Assembly: GCF_013204795.1 (NCBI RefSeq) | Contig: NZ_JABMKW010000018.1 | Location: 124,001 to 188,000, forward strand | Origin: Pedobacter panaciterrae | GTDB taxonomy: Bacteria; Bacteroidota; Bacteroidia; Sphingobacteriales; Sphingobacteriaceae | Reading direction: 5' to 3' | Length of the DNA: 64,000 bases | Shown here: positions 26,743-36,229 of the stretch, in pieces | How positions within the stretch are numbered: position 1 is the stretch's first letter | Layout of the letters: every line of letters starts with the position of its first letter | Made by a program: the position numbers and the translations under genes | Notes under the pieces: generated by a model | What the model saw: the letters and a program-made list of their open reading frames with translations, nothing else | What the model was told of the DNA's origin: nothing | Databases searched by the model: none

Positions 26743-28027
26743 GATCCCTCTGGTCATGGTTTTCCCTAATGTCAACACCGTGATTTTTGCCTCCATACAC
26801 TTAAACCTCCTGTTGTTACACGATTAGCGCATTTTTTAAAAATCTCCTGGCAAATCTGTTTTAGCAATTTTCGACAATCCATTCCTTTAGTCTACCACCA
26901 TACTATTCGGTCGAAACCCATTCTTTGGCCTAAGCTGGGGATTATTCCATATGTGGCCACCTCTTTCGCGGAACGTGGCCTCATATTACGGCCCAAAATG
27001 ATCAGTCGATTTCGCTGAAAAGTGGTCACTCGGCTTATTTTAAGCGGTTTTTAGCTTCAAGATAGGCGCTGTGGACCGAATATTCATTTTGATTATAGAA
27101 ATCAATCAACGCGCCTCTAATTGCGTTTCATTGCAAAATTCTGAAGCAGATCTCTGAAGACTTCTTCAGACAGACCGATTTATAAAAAATTGATGCTACA
27201 ATCTCTTTTCAGATCACAAAAACAGCCTTAGGGACTACCCGCTGTCAGTCAAAATGCTAAAAACAAAAAAACTTGTCCAAGAAATGGGTAAGGTGAATTT
27301 TCGGGATTTGAATATATTTGGCCTAAAGGCTAAGGTACCTCCCGAAATTAAAGGCAGAAGTTCGGGTGCACAGTTTGGCACGGAATCGAGTGTCTACTAT
27401 CTGCGAAATATACAGCTTATCCATAGTTTGAAGATTTAGGATGCAAAAATCTAAGGTCAATTTGACTTAAATGGGAGCGTTTGTTAAATTTTTAATTACA
27501 ATGATGTTAAAATTACAAATTTTTAAGCATAAGTACAAAGTCAGAATTTTAATTGACACCCTTTACGTACCTCAATACTGACTTTCGAAGAAGATCGAAA
27601 GTAACAGTCAGCATTATTAAAGAATAAAGCAAATGGATACCCTGCAAAAATTCAATGCTAACTCAGCATAAAACCAGAAAAATGTTAAATTTCTAATCGC
27701 AATTCGATAACATACCCAAATTTCTCAGGATAACACCGCCGGCAGTTAGCTATAACCCTACCCACATATCCAAAAACGCTGAGATGAGGAGCTACGAAAT
27801 ATTATGCATGCTTTTATCCTTGCCCATGTGATATCGGTAACTATCTATAAATCTTTTTATACGATCAATCCGGAAGTATATCCAGCGCCGCCTGCCGGAA
27901 AATGTCAATTTTTAAATTCACTTTGAGACGCGTTTTCTACAACAGGGTCCCAAACATCTTTTTGGGTAAATACCCACTAGAACTGACAGGCCCAATATGT
28001 GAAATGAACTTCACGAATAAAGAACCT
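26743..28027. other. gene-free stretch with possible insertion-sequence debris
   Basis: No convincing gene is present in these 1.3 kb. Around 26953-27040 there are spaced GTGGCCAC, CGTGGCC and GTGGTCAC words with TTTCGCGGAA and TTTCGCTGAAAA between them. The repeated ends of IS21-type elements in Bacteroidota look like this (recalled, not checked). Just beyond, the minus strand encodes about 30 residues ending in AYLEAKNRLK and a stop at about 27038, interrupted upstream by stops. That looks like a decayed C-terminus, but I do not recognise the family. A 61-codon plus-strand frame at 27254-27439 has no recognisable features. Confidence 0.45.
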
Positions 28028-28576
28028 CTAGCTAATCATGCTATTCAATTCCCTCAAATGATTACTCAATTCCTCTTCCGAGTCAAACCTGTCCTTAATT
28101 TTCCTGGCCGGGTTCCCGCCATAAATACTATACGGCTCCACATCCTTGGTCACTACAGATCCCGCGGCTATAATTGCTCCGTCATTGATCACCACCCCCT
28201 GCATTATCGTTGCACCGTAGCCCACCCAAACATCATTGCCAATCCTGGTCACCAGGCCCTTGCCCTTCCAATCGTAGCTTTCTTCACGAATAGACGAGGC
28301 AATCCTTATCGGCGTACCTACCTGCTGAAAATGATGGTCATACCGCCCAACAATACCCACCCTGTTTCCAAAGATTACATAATCGCCAATCACACAATCC
28401 GTCTCTATTAACGAATCTCTCCCGATGTAAAAATGCTTACCGATCTTAATCTGATTTTTCGCCCACAACCTTACCCTTACACCCGCATGGAAACCCTCTG
28501 CAATATCGTACCTGGCCCATTTTATTTTGGCCAGATACAAATCCCTCAAATCCTTTATTAAGCCGACTACACTCAT
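28028..28576 (-). CDS. hexapeptide-repeat acetyltransferase
   Basis: The 182-residue protein has the left-handed beta-helix repeats of the maltose/xenobiotic acetyltransferase class (for example IGRDSLIE, IGDYVIFG, GATIMQGVVINDGAIIAAGS) and ends with the typical YGGNPARKIK. RYDHHFQQVG near 78-87 holds the probable catalytic His. It should O-acetylate a sugar of the exopolysaccharide with acetyl-CoA. Its start overlaps the upstream GT gene by 4 bp, and it is the last gene of the EPS operon. Confidence 0.9.
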   Translation of the reverse strand: MSVVGLIKDLRDLYLAKIKWARYDIAEGFHAGVRVRLWAKNQIKIGKHFYIGRDSLIETDCVIGDYVIFGNRVGIVGRYDHHFQQVGTPIRIASSIREESYDWKGKGLVTRIGNDVWVGYGATIMQGVVINDGAIIAAGSVVTKDVEPYSIYGGNPARKIKDRFDSEEELSNHLRELNSMIS

Positions 28577-29481
28577 TTGAACACCCTTTGAAAAATTGTT
28601 TCAATTTTCGAGATGATCCTCGATACCAATCCCATTTTAAGGATAAACTTATTTTGATAAAATTGATTTACCTGAACTTTATGCGGCAAGGAAAAGCTCA
28701 TCCGTTCTTCGGTATCCAATGCAGGCAAATACCTTCTGCCGGAACCATTGGTATGCGTAGCGAACTGGTCAAAACCATTGTTAAATACCTTCGAGAAAAC
28801 CGGATAAATCGTCAACCCGCCCTTCCTGAACTGATGGTAGAACCAACGTATCGCCCAGGAATCGAGGCGACCTTCCATTTGCTCGGCCAGCATCTTGTTC
28901 AAATCCGAACCGCCAACAGCAAATTCTCTTTGTGCTCTGGAATCCTTTTTGAAAAGCGCATAGTCTTTAACCGCCCAATCCACATCCGACCAGCGATCTT
29001 TCCAGGTAGCCCAGCCCCAGGACCAACCACGCTTTAAGAAATAAGCATCATCATGATCATCCTTAGACTGCCCCAGGTTAAAAGCATAACCCGAAATAGA
29101 AAATGCCGCCGGATCCGACTTGTATTTCTCCAGGCAGGTGTTCATGAAGGTAAGAAAATTACTGGTGGTACTCAGGTCATCTTCCAGCACAATAACCGTA
29201 TCAAATTTCTGAAAAACAGAAGTAACGCCGTCAATGATCGACTTCGCCAGGCCTTTGTTTTTCTCTGCCTCCACTACTGTAATCGCTTTAAATCCGGTTA
29301 TGGTTTTTATAAAATCTCTAACCTGCTTTACAATCACTTCATCCTTTTCAACTTTGGCAGCATCAGAGAAAATAAAGAGCTCGCTATCCGCTGCGAGTTC
29401 GTTTTTTGCAAGCGCTTCAACCGTAGTTTTCAGGGTATCCAGCCGCTTATAGGTAAATAATAAAATTGGAGCTATATTCAT
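28573..29481 (-). CDS. GT2-like glycosyltransferase with GNT-I-type fold
   Basis: The 302-residue protein begins directly with the nucleotide-binding strand (PILLFTYKRLDTL) and has LEDDL at 99-103, the acidic metal-binding turn. RGWSWGWATWKDRW at 151-164 is typical of a family of polysaccharide glycosyltransferases in surface-glycan loci. It is soluble or peripheral on the cytoplasmic face and should add one sugar to the lipid-linked repeat unit. It overlaps the acetyltransferase gene by 4 bp. The donor is not predictable. Confidence 0.85.
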   Translation of the reverse strand: MNIAPILLFTYKRLDTLKTTVEALAKNELAADSELFIFSDAAKVEKDEVIVKQVRDFIKTITGFKAITVVEAEKNKGLAKSIIDGVTSVFQKFDTVIVLEDDLSTTSNFLTFMNTCLEKYKSDPAAFSISGYAFNLGQSKDDHDDAYFLKRGWSWGWATWKDRWSDVDWAVKDYALFKKDSRAQREFAVGGSDLNKMLAEQMEGRLDSWAIRWFYHQFRKGGLTIYPVFSKVFNNGFDQFATHTNGSGRRYLPALDTEERMSFSLPHKVQVNQFYQNKFILKMGLVSRIISKIETIFQRVFK

Positions 29482-29525
29482 TTTTTTAGATAGGGTTTGA
29501 TTATTTTTTTTGCGGATAAGAATTT

Positions 29526-31517
29526 TTATTTTCTCAGTCCGATGTTCGAAACATTAATTTGTTTTAATCCTTTTAAAGCAGCCCCTCGGGGATCCTTACC
29601 AAGGGAAACCGTATTGCTGTCTAATACCGATTTATTCGACGAAAACCGGCCAACATTTATACATAAACTATTTTTGAATTTATTTGGTCCCGGCCTGTAA
29701 TCATTTGAAGCCAGCTTCTTTAAATAGGGATACCGTTTTAGAAAAAGTGCCGAATTTGAATTCACATCACTCTTCAGCTTCTTGCTCATCTCTTTTGTAC
29801 CCATCAGCGCCTTCCATTTCTCATCGGTCCAGGAAGTCATGGAAACCGCCAGCCCGCAGTTCACAAAGTTATTGTCGGCAAATGTATTGTCCCCGCCGCC
29901 ATTTATATGAACCGCACCAAACCTCTGCTTACCCTGTACAGATCCACAGTTTTTAAAAACATTACTGTCCACCTTAATGCCTCCACTTCCATCGTCTATG
30001 TATACCGCGGCAACCATATAGCCTCTGGGGCTCACCAAATTCTCAAAAAGGTCGTTATGGATCCGCGTCCCTGTTGATGAGCGGTCGCGTCCCGTATACA
30101 CTGCGCCCTGGTCATTTATTTCCTGCACCACATCTTGAATTTTATTGTACGAGATGTCATGATTATTTCCCCAGTACATAATTGCCTGCCCCTGGCTATC
30201 ATGAATAAAGCAGTTCTTTATGGTATTGCCTACCCCGCCCAAAAATATAGCAGGAGAACTTACCCAATTCCTTCTTGCATAATTGTAAATCTCAGTATTA
30301 TCTATTATGTTCCCTGCCGGCAATAGATTTTGTCTATCACCTCCTGTCATGAAAACACCTCCGGTTCCGGTATTGTAGATTTTGCACGATTTTATGGCAA
30401 AAGCCGAGGTCTTATCAAAAGAGATCAGCTCTTCATAACTCTTATACAAAGATTTATCAGCAGTGTTCTTTCCAATCCCGATACCCACCGTACCCAGGTT
30501 CATTATCGTACAGTTCTTGATGTTAATGTTTTTGGTGCCCTGCGCATAAATACCCATATCCCTGCCATAACCAATTTCCAATCCGCTTAACGTTACGTTA
30601 TCTGAATTGATTAAGGAAATGATAGGTGTACTGCACACAGAAACAAAGAGCTCATCTGCCAGATCACCCGAATGGTAAAAAGATAGAATCCCGGTTGTTC
30701 TGTCTAAATAATACTCGCCTGAACTGTCCAGTTCTTCCGGGATATTGTAAAAGAAAAACCTCCTGAAAGGCGATGCCTCATCCGTACTTTTTACGCCATA
30801 ACTCGTAGTAGCATCTAAAGTTATTTCATTTCCATCGATAGATTTAACCGGCACATTATCGTTTGCAAACCCATTGGCCAGAAAACCACTCACCCATACC
30901 TGGTCTGTTTTCTTCCATTTTGCGGGCCGGTCTCCGCTACAAGCAAACACCGCCCCTGCCTGAGTACCCGTTACACGCTTATCCTTTATTCCCGGATTAC
31001 TAACCTTTCCAATAGGCAAAAAGCCCTTGTTTGGCCACCTGGCCAGCTCCATAGCCTGACCTTTATAAAACAGCTCCAGCGGAGCGGTAACGGCATTTCT
31101 ATGGCCATGCTGCTGCAACTCACCATAATCGGTGATGCCTGCTTTCTTCAGGTCAATCTGATAAATGCTTGCAGCAGTTTTCTTCACAGCAGATTTATCA
31201 ATTTTAACTCCTCCGCTAAGCAACACCTTTTCGCCTTTATAATTGGCAATGGTAAGCTGCTTCACATTGTCGTTACTGCCAATGCTTATTGTTTTATCCG
31301 TAAAATAAGTGCCACCCCTGATCAGGATGGAAACGGATCCACCTTTTACGGAGGCAGCCTTTTGCAATGCGCCATTTAAGCTGCGCAAAGGCTGATCTAT
31401 GCTTCCGGCCGACTGATCGTTTCCACCAGGGGCAACATAAAAAATCTTATCATTATTTTGAGCGAAAATATTGAATGAACAGAGAAGAAAAAAAACCAAT
31501 AACCTCATACTTTTCAT
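29526..31517 (-). CDS. secreted right-handed beta-helix protein
   Basis: The 663-residue protein has a signal peptide ending NIFAQ near residue 20, then the FYVAPGGNDQSAGS segment typical of the start of parallel beta-helix domains in pectate-lyase-like proteins. Many short repeats with buried Asn and aliphatic residues follow (for example NITIKNCTIMNLGTVGIGIG-like turns around 330-350). Such proteins bind or cut polysaccharides. Inside an EPS operon it may trim, epimerise or release the polymer in the periplasm. No catalytic residues can be named, so lyase activity is a guess. Confidence 0.8.
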   Translation of the reverse strand: MKSMRLLVFFLLCSFNIFAQNNDKIFYVAPGGNDQSAGSIDQPLRSLNGALQKAASVKGGSVSILIRGGTYFTDKTISIGSNDNVKQLTIANYKGEKVLLSGGVKIDKSAVKKTAASIYQIDLKKAGITDYGELQQHGHRNAVTAPLELFYKGQAMELARWPNKGFLPIGKVSNPGIKDKRVTGTQAGAVFACSGDRPAKWKKTDQVWVSGFLANGFANDNVPVKSIDGNEITLDATTSYGVKSTDEASPFRRFFFYNIPEELDSSGEYYLDRTTGILSFYHSGDLADELFVSVCSTPIISLINSDNVTLSGLEIGYGRDMGIYAQGTKNINIKNCTIMNLGTVGIGIGKNTADKSLYKSYEELISFDKTSAFAIKSCKIYNTGTGGVFMTGGDRQNLLPAGNIIDNTEIYNYARRNWVSSPAIFLGGVGNTIKNCFIHDSQGQAIMYWGNNHDISYNKIQDVVQEINDQGAVYTGRDRSSTGTRIHNDLFENLVSPRGYMVAAVYIDDGSGGIKVDSNVFKNCGSVQGKQRFGAVHINGGGDNTFADNNFVNCGLAVSMTSWTDEKWKALMGTKEMSKKLKSDVNSNSALFLKRYPYLKKLASNDYRPGPNKFKNSLCINVGRFSSNKSVLDSNTVSLGKDPRGAALKGLKQINVSNIGLRK

Positions 31518-31565
31518 AATTAATATTTCAAAATGTATCCTATTAACGTAAACTGTAGCGCAGCT

Positions 31566-32702
31566 TTAGTTCAGGAAAAGCCGGCCAAAATGATCGGTAA
31601 TTGTCTTGGCCTTTTGTTTTTTAAAATGGATGAATTTTTCCAGATAAGAATGCTCAGCATCTATGCTAAACTTAATCTCGGTATCCGGTTTGGTATCAAT
31701 CAACAGTGCTTCAAGATCAAGGTCCTTAAACACATTCACCAGCTTATGGTGCAATTTCAGATCCGTCAGAATAATAGGCACCGTATTGTTTAAAATAGAC
31801 AATAAAGCTACGTGCAAGCGGTTTGTATATAGAAATCTTGCACCCGCATAAAGGCCAATAGCCTGTGCAAAGCTCAATTGCTTATCCAGCAGCTTACACT
31901 TGTAATTGTTCCGTTCTAAAATGTCTTTCAGGTACTGTAAAGACTCCAGGTCTTCTACCACCTGATAGGCCAGAACAATCTCTTCATTTTTTACAATCGT
32001 ATCTGCAAACATCCGCATCAGGTTCACTGCAATCTGATCCAAATAAGCCTTGTTCAGCTCCTTACCCTCAATATCACCCCTTATAGAAACCACCACATAA
32101 TTGTCGCCCTTATAATCCAGCTCAACGCGGTCAATTACAGCTTGAAAATCACCGATATCATATAAAAACGCCAGGTCATCAATCAAAGAAAGATTGTTAA
32201 AACCCTTCTCTTTCAAATGGTCATAATTATTAGAATCCCTGACCGCTATATCGGTATAAACGTTCGAGAGTTTCCTTTGATCAGCATAGCCGCCATCAGA
32301 GTATGGGCCTAAGCTCACACCCCACCTCAGCACGCCTATTTTGGCCGTTTTCAATACTACCGCTCTCAAAAAATACTTATAAAACTTAAACTTTGCCTTA
32401 GCCGCATCCTTACCTTCAAAATAGGCGCCGGGAGGATCGAAGACGAAGTCAACCTTACCAATAACCGAAGCTAAATTCAGCCACCTCAGTACTGGCTTAC
32501 CCTCAAAAGCCTTAATTCCCTCAACAATAACGATGTTTTTAGCAAAGGGATTATTTAAGGTCACCAGATCATATAATGAGGGCACTTTACCATCTATAAA
32601 AACCTTTCCGAATTTTGATATTTCGCGTATCAGCAAGGCATTGATCAAAACATCACCCAGGTTAGAATCCTTTATTCTCGAAGGATATATAAAGCTCTTC
32701 AT
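31566..32702 (-). CDS. polysaccharide pyruvyl transferase family protein
   Basis: The 378-residue protein matches the polysaccharide pyruvyl transferase family (CsaB/WcaK type, GT-B-like fold). The start SNLGDVLINALLI and the C-terminal TNRLHVALLSILN segment, with the conserved His, are the family marks; GVSLGPY lies between them. Members add pyruvate ketals from phosphoenolpyruvate to sugars. It follows the GT4 gene by 2 bp. This is one of two such genes in the operon, so either two positions are pyruvylated or one copy has another role. Confidence 0.83.
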   Translation of the reverse strand: MKSFIYPSRIKDSNLGDVLINALLIREISKFGKVFIDGKVPSLYDLVTLNNPFAKNIVIVEGIKAFEGKPVLRWLNLASVIGKVDFVFDPPGAYFEGKDAAKAKFKFYKYFLRAVVLKTAKIGVLRWGVSLGPYSDGGYADQRKLSNVYTDIAVRDSNNYDHLKEKGFNNLSLIDDLAFLYDIGDFQAVIDRVELDYKGDNYVVVSIRGDIEGKELNKAYLDQIAVNLMRMFADTIVKNEEIVLAYQVVEDLESLQYLKDILERNNYKCKLLDKQLSFAQAIGLYAGARFLYTNRLHVALLSILNNTVPIILTDLKLHHKLVNVFKDLDLEALLIDTKPDTEIKFSIDAEHSYLEKFIHFKKQKAKTITDHFGRLFLN

Positions 32703-32704
32703 AA

Positions 32705-33820
32705 CTAAAAATTTACCGTTTGTTTGTATAAATCATAAAACTCCTTTTCGATCTCCACAACATTAAACTTTTCCGCATATTCAATCCGTTTTTGGGCCGA
32801 ATCATCAACCTCACCTTCCGCAAACTCCGTATATTTTGCTTGCAATAAGCTGGTCAGCTGCGGGATATCATCAACAATAAAATCCTTTTCTATGCCTTCA
32901 ATGATCTCTGTTATGCCACCACCATCTTTAAATACAATTGTTGGTTTGCCCAGATGCAAACATTCAACCGCAACCAAACCAAAAGGTTCAGAACTCGATG
33001 CAAACACACATAAATTCATTACTGCCTGGTAATCGATCACATTGGTTTGGAAGCCTGCAAATATTACTTTTTTGGTTATCCCCAACTCTTCTACATAAGC
33101 CGTCAGCTTTTCTCTGGTCTCTCCATCACCAACCAGCAATAACATCACATCATCGTTATTCTTTTGCATCTCAAAAAAAGCCTCAATCAAATACTCCACC
33201 CGCTTCCAGCTGATAAACCTGGAGGTGGTGCCTATAATGAACTTTTCATTCAAGGATGGAAACTCCTCCAGTGCCCGTTTTTCATTCCAGCTGTCCTTAA
33301 ACAGAACCCCGTTATAGATCACCGAATTAGATGGATTTTTAACCCCCATCTTAATCCAGAAATCTTTTGTGTAGAGTGAATTATTGGTCACCGAATCGCA
33401 AATAGAATTCAGAAAGCGCACCAGCAATCTGGTTTTCGCTTTAAAAGAAATGGTATCCGGCCGGCCGTCTAGTCCCGCACTATGATTGGTATAGATGATC
33501 TTCGCCTTAGAAAACCGCAGCGCCTCGGCCATTAGCGGTTTAAAGATATGCAGGTGAACAATGTCGTGTGTATTGGTGATCTTCAGGATCTTTTTATACG
33601 TCCTTATGTTATAGTCAAAAGGATTTAGCTTCACATAAAAGATCGGGATTCCCGTATTAACGATCCGTTTATTGGCAACCGCATCTTTATCCTGACAGCA
33701 AAGTATACTCACATCAAGCTCCGGATTCTTTGCCTGCGCCTGGGTTAAATAAAAGAGAAAGGCTTCAATTCCGCCAAAAAGGAAATCATGAACAACGTGG
33801 ACAACTTTAACTTTACACAT
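32705..33820 (-). CDS. GT4-family glycosyltransferase
   Basis: This 371-residue GT-B fold enzyme starts with VVHVVHDFLFGGIEAF, the GG-containing acceptor-domain loop of GT4. SRFISWKRVEYLIEAF and SSSEPFGLVAVECLHLGKP (E-x7-E type motif) are the nucleotide-sugar binding blocks. It is a retaining transferase that adds one sugar at the cytoplasmic face. It follows the Wzy-like gene by 28 bp and precedes a pyruvyltransferase by 2 bp. Confidence 0.92.
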   Translation of the reverse strand: MCKVKVVHVVHDFLFGGIEAFLFYLTQAQAKNPELDVSILCCQDKDAVANKRIVNTGIPIFYVKLNPFDYNIRTYKKILKITNTHDIVHLHIFKPLMAEALRFSKAKIIYTNHSAGLDGRPDTISFKAKTRLLVRFLNSICDSVTNNSLYTKDFWIKMGVKNPSNSVIYNGVLFKDSWNEKRALEEFPSLNEKFIIGTTSRFISWKRVEYLIEAFFEMQKNNDDVMLLLVGDGETREKLTAYVEELGITKKVIFAGFQTNVIDYQAVMNLCVFASSSEPFGLVAVECLHLGKPTIVFKDGGGITEIIEGIEKDFIVDDIPQLTSLLQAKYTEFAEGEVDDSAQKRIEYAEKFNVVEIEKEFYDLYKQTVNF

Positions 33821-33848
33821 ATACGTTAATTTTATTGTTTAAAACTTA

Positions 33849-35099
33849 TTACTTATAAACCAGCTCTCTGGAAATATTGATCACATATAAAGCGACGCAT
33901 AAAACGGGGACAGTTCCTAATAATGTGCTCCCTGCAATATTGCCAAGGAACAGGAAAAAAATGTAATATTTTGCGTAGGCAAATTCATTCGGCACCCGGG
34001 TTCTCAAAGTAGAGATCAGGAGTTTGAAAAACAGGAACAGCCCTACAAAACCAAAATATAAAAATATAGAGGCGTAGCCCACATCAGCAGCCACATAGCC
34101 CTGAGAGCGCCCATACTTATCTATAAAATCTCCGTATTTTGATTTGCCAAGCGAGTACCTGCCATTGCCAAGCAAATCGGTGATCACATTCGGAGAGACC
34201 TCTGTAAAATAAAACCGGTAAGCTCCCACCCTCGGGTTCTCATCTCCTTCCTTCTGACCGGAATACTCCGTCTCACTTTTTTCAATTAATGCAGAGATCA
34301 CCGGACTCACGATCAAAAGCACCCAAAAGGCTGCAACAAAGCCAAAAACAACCAAAAGCCTTTTCATCAAACTCAGGTTATCCAGAAAATACAGCAAGCC
34401 TAAAATGAAGCTGAAAATAATCGCCTGTCTGCCCAGGTGGAGCACAATGGTCACAAACAATACCACACATACCACCACCCATTTCTTATTAAAAGCATAC
34501 TTTATTTTCGAAATGGACAGAAAATAGGCAAGGTAAAGCGGACCTGCCCCAATCAAGGTGAGCCTTATTCTCGAAATCCCGCGACTCGTATCAATCTCCT
34601 TATCCAACTCACCGTAGCCTTTAAACAGCCTGAACGGAGAAACCGCCAGCCCCACATAAAAGCAGACCAGGTAAATGGCCACAAACACCCATATAAAGCG
34701 CTCCACCTCATGCATTTTGGGTTGGCTCTTTGCCAAATAGAAGTAAAACAGGAACGAAAAATTAGGGATGGTCGAAATGAAGGTATCCAGGAAACCCTGT
34801 TTCCAGAACAGCGTTGCACAAAATACGGAGATGAAAGTAAACAACGACATCGTCCTTATGACATAAGAGAACCTGTCCCTGTACGACCCGAATATGTAAT
34901 TTCTCGAATAGAAGATCATCCCGGCTAACAGCACATAATAGAATGCCTTTAACAGGTCATCATTTAAATTTAATGGCCTGAAAAAAAAGAAGTAAGAAAG
35001 ATTAAAGATCAAAATGAATGAGATCAGTTTCGCCTTTTTCTCTATTTGCTCTTCGCTTTCTATCTGCTGCTCGGGTAAAAGTTCTTCAGTAACTGTCAT
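33849..35099 (-). CDS. Wzy-type O-antigen/EPS polymerase
   Basis: The 416-residue protein is almost wholly hydrophobic, with about 11-12 membrane helices and one larger periplasmic loop around residues 265-320 (with GQKEGDENPRVGAYRFYF and LGNGRYSLG). This layout fits the O-antigen ligase/polymerase superfamily. In an operon with a flippase, Wza and a Wzc-type kinase, the natural role is polymerising the undecaprenyl-linked repeat units in the periplasm. Sequence similarity within this family is low, so the call rests on topology and context. Confidence 0.8.
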   Translation of the reverse strand: MTVTEELLPEQQIESEEQIEKKAKLISFILIFNLSYFFFFRPLNLNDDLLKAFYYVLLAGMIFYSRNYIFGSYRDRFSYVIRTMSLFTFISVFCATLFWKQGFLDTFISTIPNFSFLFYFYLAKSQPKMHEVERFIWVFVAIYLVCFYVGLAVSPFRLFKGYGELDKEIDTSRGISRIRLTLIGAGPLYLAYFLSISKIKYAFNKKWVVVCVVLFVTIVLHLGRQAIIFSFILGLLYFLDNLSLMKRLLVVFGFVAAFWVLLIVSPVISALIEKSETEYSGQKEGDENPRVGAYRFYFTEVSPNVITDLLGNGRYSLGKSKYGDFIDKYGRSQGYVAADVGYASIFLYFGFVGLFLFFKLLISTLRTRVPNEFAYAKYYIFFLFLGNIAGSTLLGTVPVLCVALYVINISRELVYK

Positions 35100-35109
35100 T
35101 TAGTATCTA

Positions 35110-36225
35110 TTACAGGGAGTCAAATAAAAATTTAATTGAGTCTTCCCTACGTTCACTTAATAATTTCGATGGAATGGTATAGTCAATAGGCGCAGTTACA
35201 TCAGCCAGATCGTCCGCATTTTTGATCAATCGGTCCTTCAGCCCCAGTACCTCCAATAAGTTCAATACCCTGTAAGGGTTAGAATTCTTATAAATGCTGT
35301 AAAAGTTCTTTTGGAAAATAAGAGAGAAAGTAGTTCCGTGGAAAGAATTGGTTACCACAAACCTGGCATTATCAAACAACCAGATGAATTCATTAGGCCC
35401 GACATCCTCTAAGCACACATCAACCAGATCGGCTTTCTGTTTTTTACTGCTGATGAACACCACCTTGCAGCCTAATTTTTTAGCAATGTCTTTTGCCAGG
35501 TTAATGCAAACACTATTGTTGTCAAAGGTATAGATCAGTACATAGTCCTTTGGTATTTCGCGCGACAGCGGTTTGGCAATCGTCCTCCACTGCTCACCGG
35601 TCAGCAATAATGTCGGATCCACCACCACCTGCACATCTTTATCCATAAAGGTTGAAATCTGATCCTTTAAAAACTGCTCCCTTACCGAGATGTTCTTATA
35701 GGCACCTAAAGATGCAGTTAAAGTCTTCCTGTCGCCATTGGCGAACTTATGCGCACCCGCACTGGAGGCGTACGACAATCTTTTTACCCTGTCGTTTCCA
35801 AAGGCCAGCAAGTACACAGGATCCAGCTTGCCTCCGGTAAACTGAGGGTTCCAGATCTGATCGCTGCCACTGATCAGTACATCATATTGCTTACTGTTTA
35901 CATCCACCTCAGTAAGGTTCTTATAAGAACCCTTGCTCAAGGGGATATACTCGGTAATAAACGCTTTGATCTTATTTTCTTTTTTAACCCCTTTTTTTAA
36001 AATAAAGTGCTTTACAAAATGTTTCGCATTCTGCTTTAGTGATCTTCTGCCGTCGTACAGTTTATGATTGTATTTCAGATCAAGATCCTGCTGCTGATAA
36101 TCGATACACTCTATATTATGTGTTTCCAGTGCCCTGCATAAGCCATAAGCCTGTAAAACGCCTCCATAGTTGTACACATTATGGAAGGTAACTAACCCAA
36201 TATTCTTTGTTTGTTGGTCTTTCAT
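35110..36225 (-). CDS. polysaccharide pyruvyl transferase family protein
   Basis: I chose the ATG at 36223-36225 because the family sequence NIGLVTFHNVYNYGGVLQAY starts right after it; a longer frame would run 100 bp into the nitroreductase gene. The 371-residue product has the hallmark SGSDQIWNP and the C-terminal NSFHGTTFSLIF block with its conserved His. This branch commonly accompanies exopolysaccharide genes and is expected to transfer pyruvate from phosphoenolpyruvate. It lies 4 bp after the nitroreductase gene and 10 bp before the polymerase gene. Confidence 0.87.
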   Translation of the reverse strand: MKDQQTKNIGLVTFHNVYNYGGVLQAYGLCRALETHNIECIDYQQQDLDLKYNHKLYDGRRSLKQNAKHFVKHFILKKGVKKENKIKAFITEYIPLSKGSYKNLTEVDVNSKQYDVLISGSDQIWNPQFTGGKLDPVYLLAFGNDRVKRLSYASSAGAHKFANGDRKTLTASLGAYKNISVREQFLKDQISTFMDKDVQVVVDPTLLLTGEQWRTIAKPLSREIPKDYVLIYTFDNNSVCINLAKDIAKKLGCKVVFISSKKQKADLVDVCLEDVGPNEFIWLFDNARFVVTNSFHGTTFSLIFQKNFYSIYKNSNPYRVLNLLEVLGLKDRLIKNADDLADVTAPIDYTIPSKLLSERREDSIKFLFDSL

Positions 36226-36229
36226 GTCC

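Noticed and set aside
27254..27439. 61-codon open frame in the gene-free region
   Set aside because: No family resemblance, no context, in a region with decayed sequence.
27581..27602. Hairpin ACTTTCG/CGAAAGT in the gene-free region
   Set aside because: Seven base pairs, no T tract and no adjacent gene end.
27902..28411. 169-codon plus-strand frame
   Set aside because: Most of it is the complement of the acetyltransferase gene, whose hexapeptide repeats are unmistakable.
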